From Pseudomonadota bacterium (GTDB lineage: Bacteria; Myxococcota_A; Polyangia; Polyangiales; Polyangiaceae): a DNA stretch of 8,077 nt. The position numbers were made by a program, and so were the translations under genes. Positions 6,158-8,077 of this stretch are shown here, in pieces. Every line of letters starts with the position of its first letter. Within the stretch, counting starts at the first letter, position 1. The notes beneath the pieces were generated by a model that worked only from the letters and a program-made list of their open reading frames with translations, was not told the DNA's origin and searched no databases. The stretch covers positions 1 to 8,077 of the forward strand of contig JAEWRL010000158.1 in assembly GCA_023398955.1 (NCBI GenBank). The letters are read 5' to 3'.

Positions 6158-7296
6158 TGCTGCTCCGGGACGCTCGGGACGTCGAGAGTTCTGGCGAGGC
6201 GAAAGCCGAGACTCGCTCCATAAGAATCATCAGGGAACGCCATACGCGTGCTCGCCTTCGAGGCGTAGGCCGGCATCTTTGTCTGCCCACCACGGCCTAC
6301 TCGCAGCATTACAGCGCCAGGGTTACTCAGCACGATCTCGGTGCCCTGAATCAGGGTTCCCTGAAAATCGACGTACGGACCTTTCCCATAACCTTCCGGG
6401 CTGTAGACATCACTAACCCATTCGTAACAGTTTCCGGAAGTATCGTAGAGGCCCCATGGATTCGGTTGCTTCAATGCAACGGGCTGGACGCGATCCCCCG
6501 AGTTACCACAGTACCAGCCGATGGGATCCAGAGCGGGCTCCTGATGGCAGCCACCACCCTCGCGCTTCTGGATATCCCCCGTGAAGAAGGCAGTCGTAGT
6601 CCCCGTCCGCGCCGCGTACTCCCACTCGGCCTCTGCGGGCAGCCGGTAACCCTCGCACTCGAAAAGGGTTGCGCTCGTGAGCTTCACCGAGCGGCAGACG
6701 AAGCCATCCCCCACCTCTCCGGTGCAGTCCGAGAGCCCATAGCAGGGCGTCAGGCCACGAAGCACCGAGAGATGGTTCGCGAAGGCAACCACATCGAAGA
6801 AGCTCACGTTCCCGACGGGGCAATCGTCCTCCAAGCATTGCTCCTCCGCGGAGAATGGGTCGATCTGCCGCGGCAGCTCCCAACCAGTCTCCCTCCACTG
6901 CCCGCGGGTGAGCTCCGTCTGCCCCATCTCGAAGGCGCGCGTCAGGGTGACCTGAACCTGAACGTCCGCGACCATGGCAACGAAGAACTCCCCCCGAGGC
7001 GCTCCCATGACGAAACAACCCGGCTCGATCCGGCAGAAGCCGCCGTCGCAATCAGGAAGGATCGCGCTAGGCCAATGACAATCTGCCGCAGGCTGGAGGG
7101 GCGGCGGCACTGCAGCACCCGCCGAGGTGCCACCCGCCGCCTCGTCCGCAGCCTTCCCGCCGCCACCAGTACTACCGGCAGCAGCTTCGTTCGCGGCGCT
7201 GCCCGCGACGGGTGACCCCTGCTGGACACCGCCATCGCAACTGAACACAACAGCTACGAGCCCCAACGAGAGTATGACCAGTCGCGCTTCGTTCAT
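6154..7296 (-). CDS. SUMF1/formylglycine-generating-enzyme-like lipoprotein, catalytic Cys absent
   Basis: This 380-residue lipoprotein has a signal peptide with lipobox VFS-C20, an Ala/Gly/Ser/Pro linker (about 25-70) and a SUMF1 (FGE-sulfatase) domain from about 84 to 370. Domain landmarks are CRIEPGCFVMG (88-98), GYRLPAEAEWEYAAR (216-230), NPWGLYDTSGNCYEW (279-293), RVGRGG (332-337) and GFRL (364-367). True formylglycine-generating enzymes carry two reactive Cys shortly after the RGG motif; here residues 338-363 have none. It therefore probably does not oxidise sulfatases and more likely uses the fold for binding or a structural role. Thirteen other mature cysteines suggest several disulfides. 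The frame is open back to 7437, but the ATG at 7296 has GGAA 6 nt upstream and begins a proper signal peptide. The gene starts 13 nt after the protease stop and ends overlapping the next start, so it is the middle gene of an operon. Confidence 0.93.
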   Translation of the reverse strand: MNEARLVILSLGLVAVVFSCDGGVQQGSPVAGSAANEAAAGSTGGGGKAADEAAGGTSAGAAVPPPLQPAADCHWPSAILPDCDGGFCRIEPGCFVMGAPRGEFFVAMVADVQVQVTLTRAFEMGQTELTRGQWRETGWELPRQIDPFSAEEQCLEDDCPVGNVSFFDVVAFANHLSVLRGLTPCYGLSDCTGEVGDGFVCRSVKLTSATLFECEGYRLPAEAEWEYAARTGTTTAFFTGDIQKREGGGCHQEPALDPIGWYCGNSGDRVQPVALKQPNPWGLYDTSGNCYEWVSDVYSPEGYGKGPYVDFQGTLIQGTEIVLSNPGAVMLRVGRGGQTKMPAYASKASTRMAFPDDSYGASLGFRLARTLDVPSVPEQQ

Positions 7297-7302
7297 CGCC
7301 GT

Positions 7303-7306
7303 TTCC
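7303..7306 (-). promoter_or_regulatory. Ribosome binding site deciding the SUMF1-like start
   Basis: GGAA (within AACGGAAACGG) lies 6 nt before the ATG at 7296, inside the 13-nt gap after the protease stop codon. It favours 7296 over the upstream in-frame ATGs, which lie inside the protease gene and would put extra residues before the signal peptide. Confidence 0.5.
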
Positions 7307-7309
7307 GTT

Positions 7310-8077
7310 CTAGTAGTTGACGCCTGCGCCCTGACCGCCTGCGACCCAATCATTGTACTTCGCAGAGCCGAATCCCCACACTGCTTGCACTGCGGCAACG
7401 GTGTTGTTCCAGGAAACCAGATCGTAGTTGGCGTCATTGCAGTCGCGCGGCACGCCGTTCACGGCGCAGGTTTGGCGGTAGGCGCTTCGGAAATCGTTCA
7501 TCCCAAAGACGCTCGAGCTCCATCGGGAGAGATGTGAGTAGAAGGTGAGCCAGTCCAGCTCCGTGCCAGTCAAAGCCTGGTTACACCCATGATTGCGCAT
7601 CCACGCAAAATGCGGAGAATCCCTATGAAAATGCACCACCACCGGCGGCTGCATCACCGTGCCATCGTCGAGACGGAACTGCTTGTAGTAGGCAAACCTG
7701 ACGTCTGGTCTCGATAGCGGACTGAAATTGAGTAACCTGACTGCATAGGCGTGGGCAAAGCCCTCTCCTTGCGCGGCTGACGTGAATTCGCGCGATTGCA
7801 GGCAGTGCTGACGGAATCCCACAGGTTGCACATGGTCGCACTTGCAGGAAGCCGGCAAACCGACGCTGGAGTTCCCATACTCGGCACCCAAGTCCCCCAT
7901 CTTCCGGTGCTGGAAATAGTGACCAAACTCGTGCAGGATCCCGGTCTTTCTCGCTCTTCGTCGGAATCGGGGCCGCGTGATTTCGGATAGTTAGCGTGGA
8001 GACCGCGGGAAACAGAGCGGATCGTGGAAAGTGTGCTGGCCCATCGACACCGCGCCATTGCGGCGCTCAAACTCTCG
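7310..8077 (-). CDS. Gluzincin-like zinc metalloprotease, C-terminal part, reading frame disturbed; 5' end outside window
   Basis: The frame ending at the TAG at 7310-7312 encodes GILHEFGHYFQHRK, ending just before the first ATG at 7900. HEFGH is the HExxH zinc site of metalloproteases. A third ligand is likely the Glu of GEGFAHAYA, 52 residues after the second His, as in gluzincins. The remainder is rich in aromatic residues, with a few Cys pairs, and ends AGGQGAGVNY. The ATG at 7900 cannot be the true start because it lies after the active site. The same frame is open from the window edge (REFERRNGAVSMGQHTFHDP...) to a TAA at 7991-7993. Between about 8001 and 7948 the sensible peptide is in the neighbouring frame, so two compensating 1-nt shifts are suspected. 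Either the gene is damaged or the sequence has errors. It is the first visible gene of the operon. An exported or surface location is inferred from its lipoprotein neighbours; the signal region is not visible. Confidence 0.75.
7946..8010 (-). other. Two compensating frameshifts just upstream of the HEFGH site
   Basis: Left and right of this stretch the protein reads in one frame: HTFHDPLCFPR before it and TGILHEFGHYF after it. Within it that frame hits TAA (7991-7993) and then an Arg-rich string typical of off-frame GC-rich DNA. The neighbouring frame instead gives LHANYPKSRGPDSDEERE from 8001 to 7948, a plausible polar loop. One surplus base near 8002-8010 and one missing A in the AAA run (7947-7949, TTT on the plus strand) would restore a single continuous protein, ...EEREKTGILHEFGH.... 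Confidence 0.6.

Noticed and set aside
6157..7215. 352-codon plus-strand frame antisense to the SUMF1-like gene
   Set aside because: It mirrors a gene with well-defined SUMF1 motifs and has shadow-like composition.

Overview
The window is GC-rich DNA with dense coding, almost all of it on the minus strand. The mix is a membrane-anchored Ser/Thr protein kinase, a Tat-exported amidohydrolase, and Cys-rich lipoproteins with Gly/Ala/Ser linkers, one carrying a SUMF1-type domain. This mix suggests a myxobacterium (Myxococcota, perhaps Polyangiales-like). That is inferred from gene content; there is no rRNA or marker gene to confirm it.

Layout from left to right. 1-536 has no supported gene. 537-2171 (minus) encodes a kinase with about six N-terminal membrane helices and a C-terminal catalytic domain. 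2172-2417 is a divergent intergenic region. 2418-2714 (plus) is a small, uncertain gene with an excellent ribosome binding site; its product has one membrane helix and four cysteines. It meets tail-to-tail the minus-strand amidohydrolase gene 2698-4170, which is preceded by a good match to a sigma-54 promoter. 4350-4784 (minus) encodes a C_GCAxxG_C_C family protein with what looks like its own promoter and an almost leaderless start.

4937-8077 (minus) is a compact operon whose 5' end lies outside the window. In transcription order it holds a gluzincin-like zinc metalloprotease (HEFGH ... EGFAHAYA; partial, with its reading frame disturbed just upstream of the active site), a SUMF1/FGE-like lipoprotein without the catalytic cysteines, and a second lipoprotein with beta-propeller-like repeats. 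The first two genes are 13 nt apart and the last two overlap as ATGA. The two lipoproteins share the mature N-terminus CDGGV(Q/R)Q. The likely picture is a set of envelope or surface proteins made together, with the protease as the catalytic member; their substrate and role cannot be told from sequence.

The points most worth a second look are the compensating frameshifts in the protease, the three-gene envelope operon, the sigma-54-type promoter of the amidohydrolase, and the leaderless promoter of the C_GCAxxG_C_C gene. No tRNA, rRNA, CRISPR array, insertion sequence or integrase was found.
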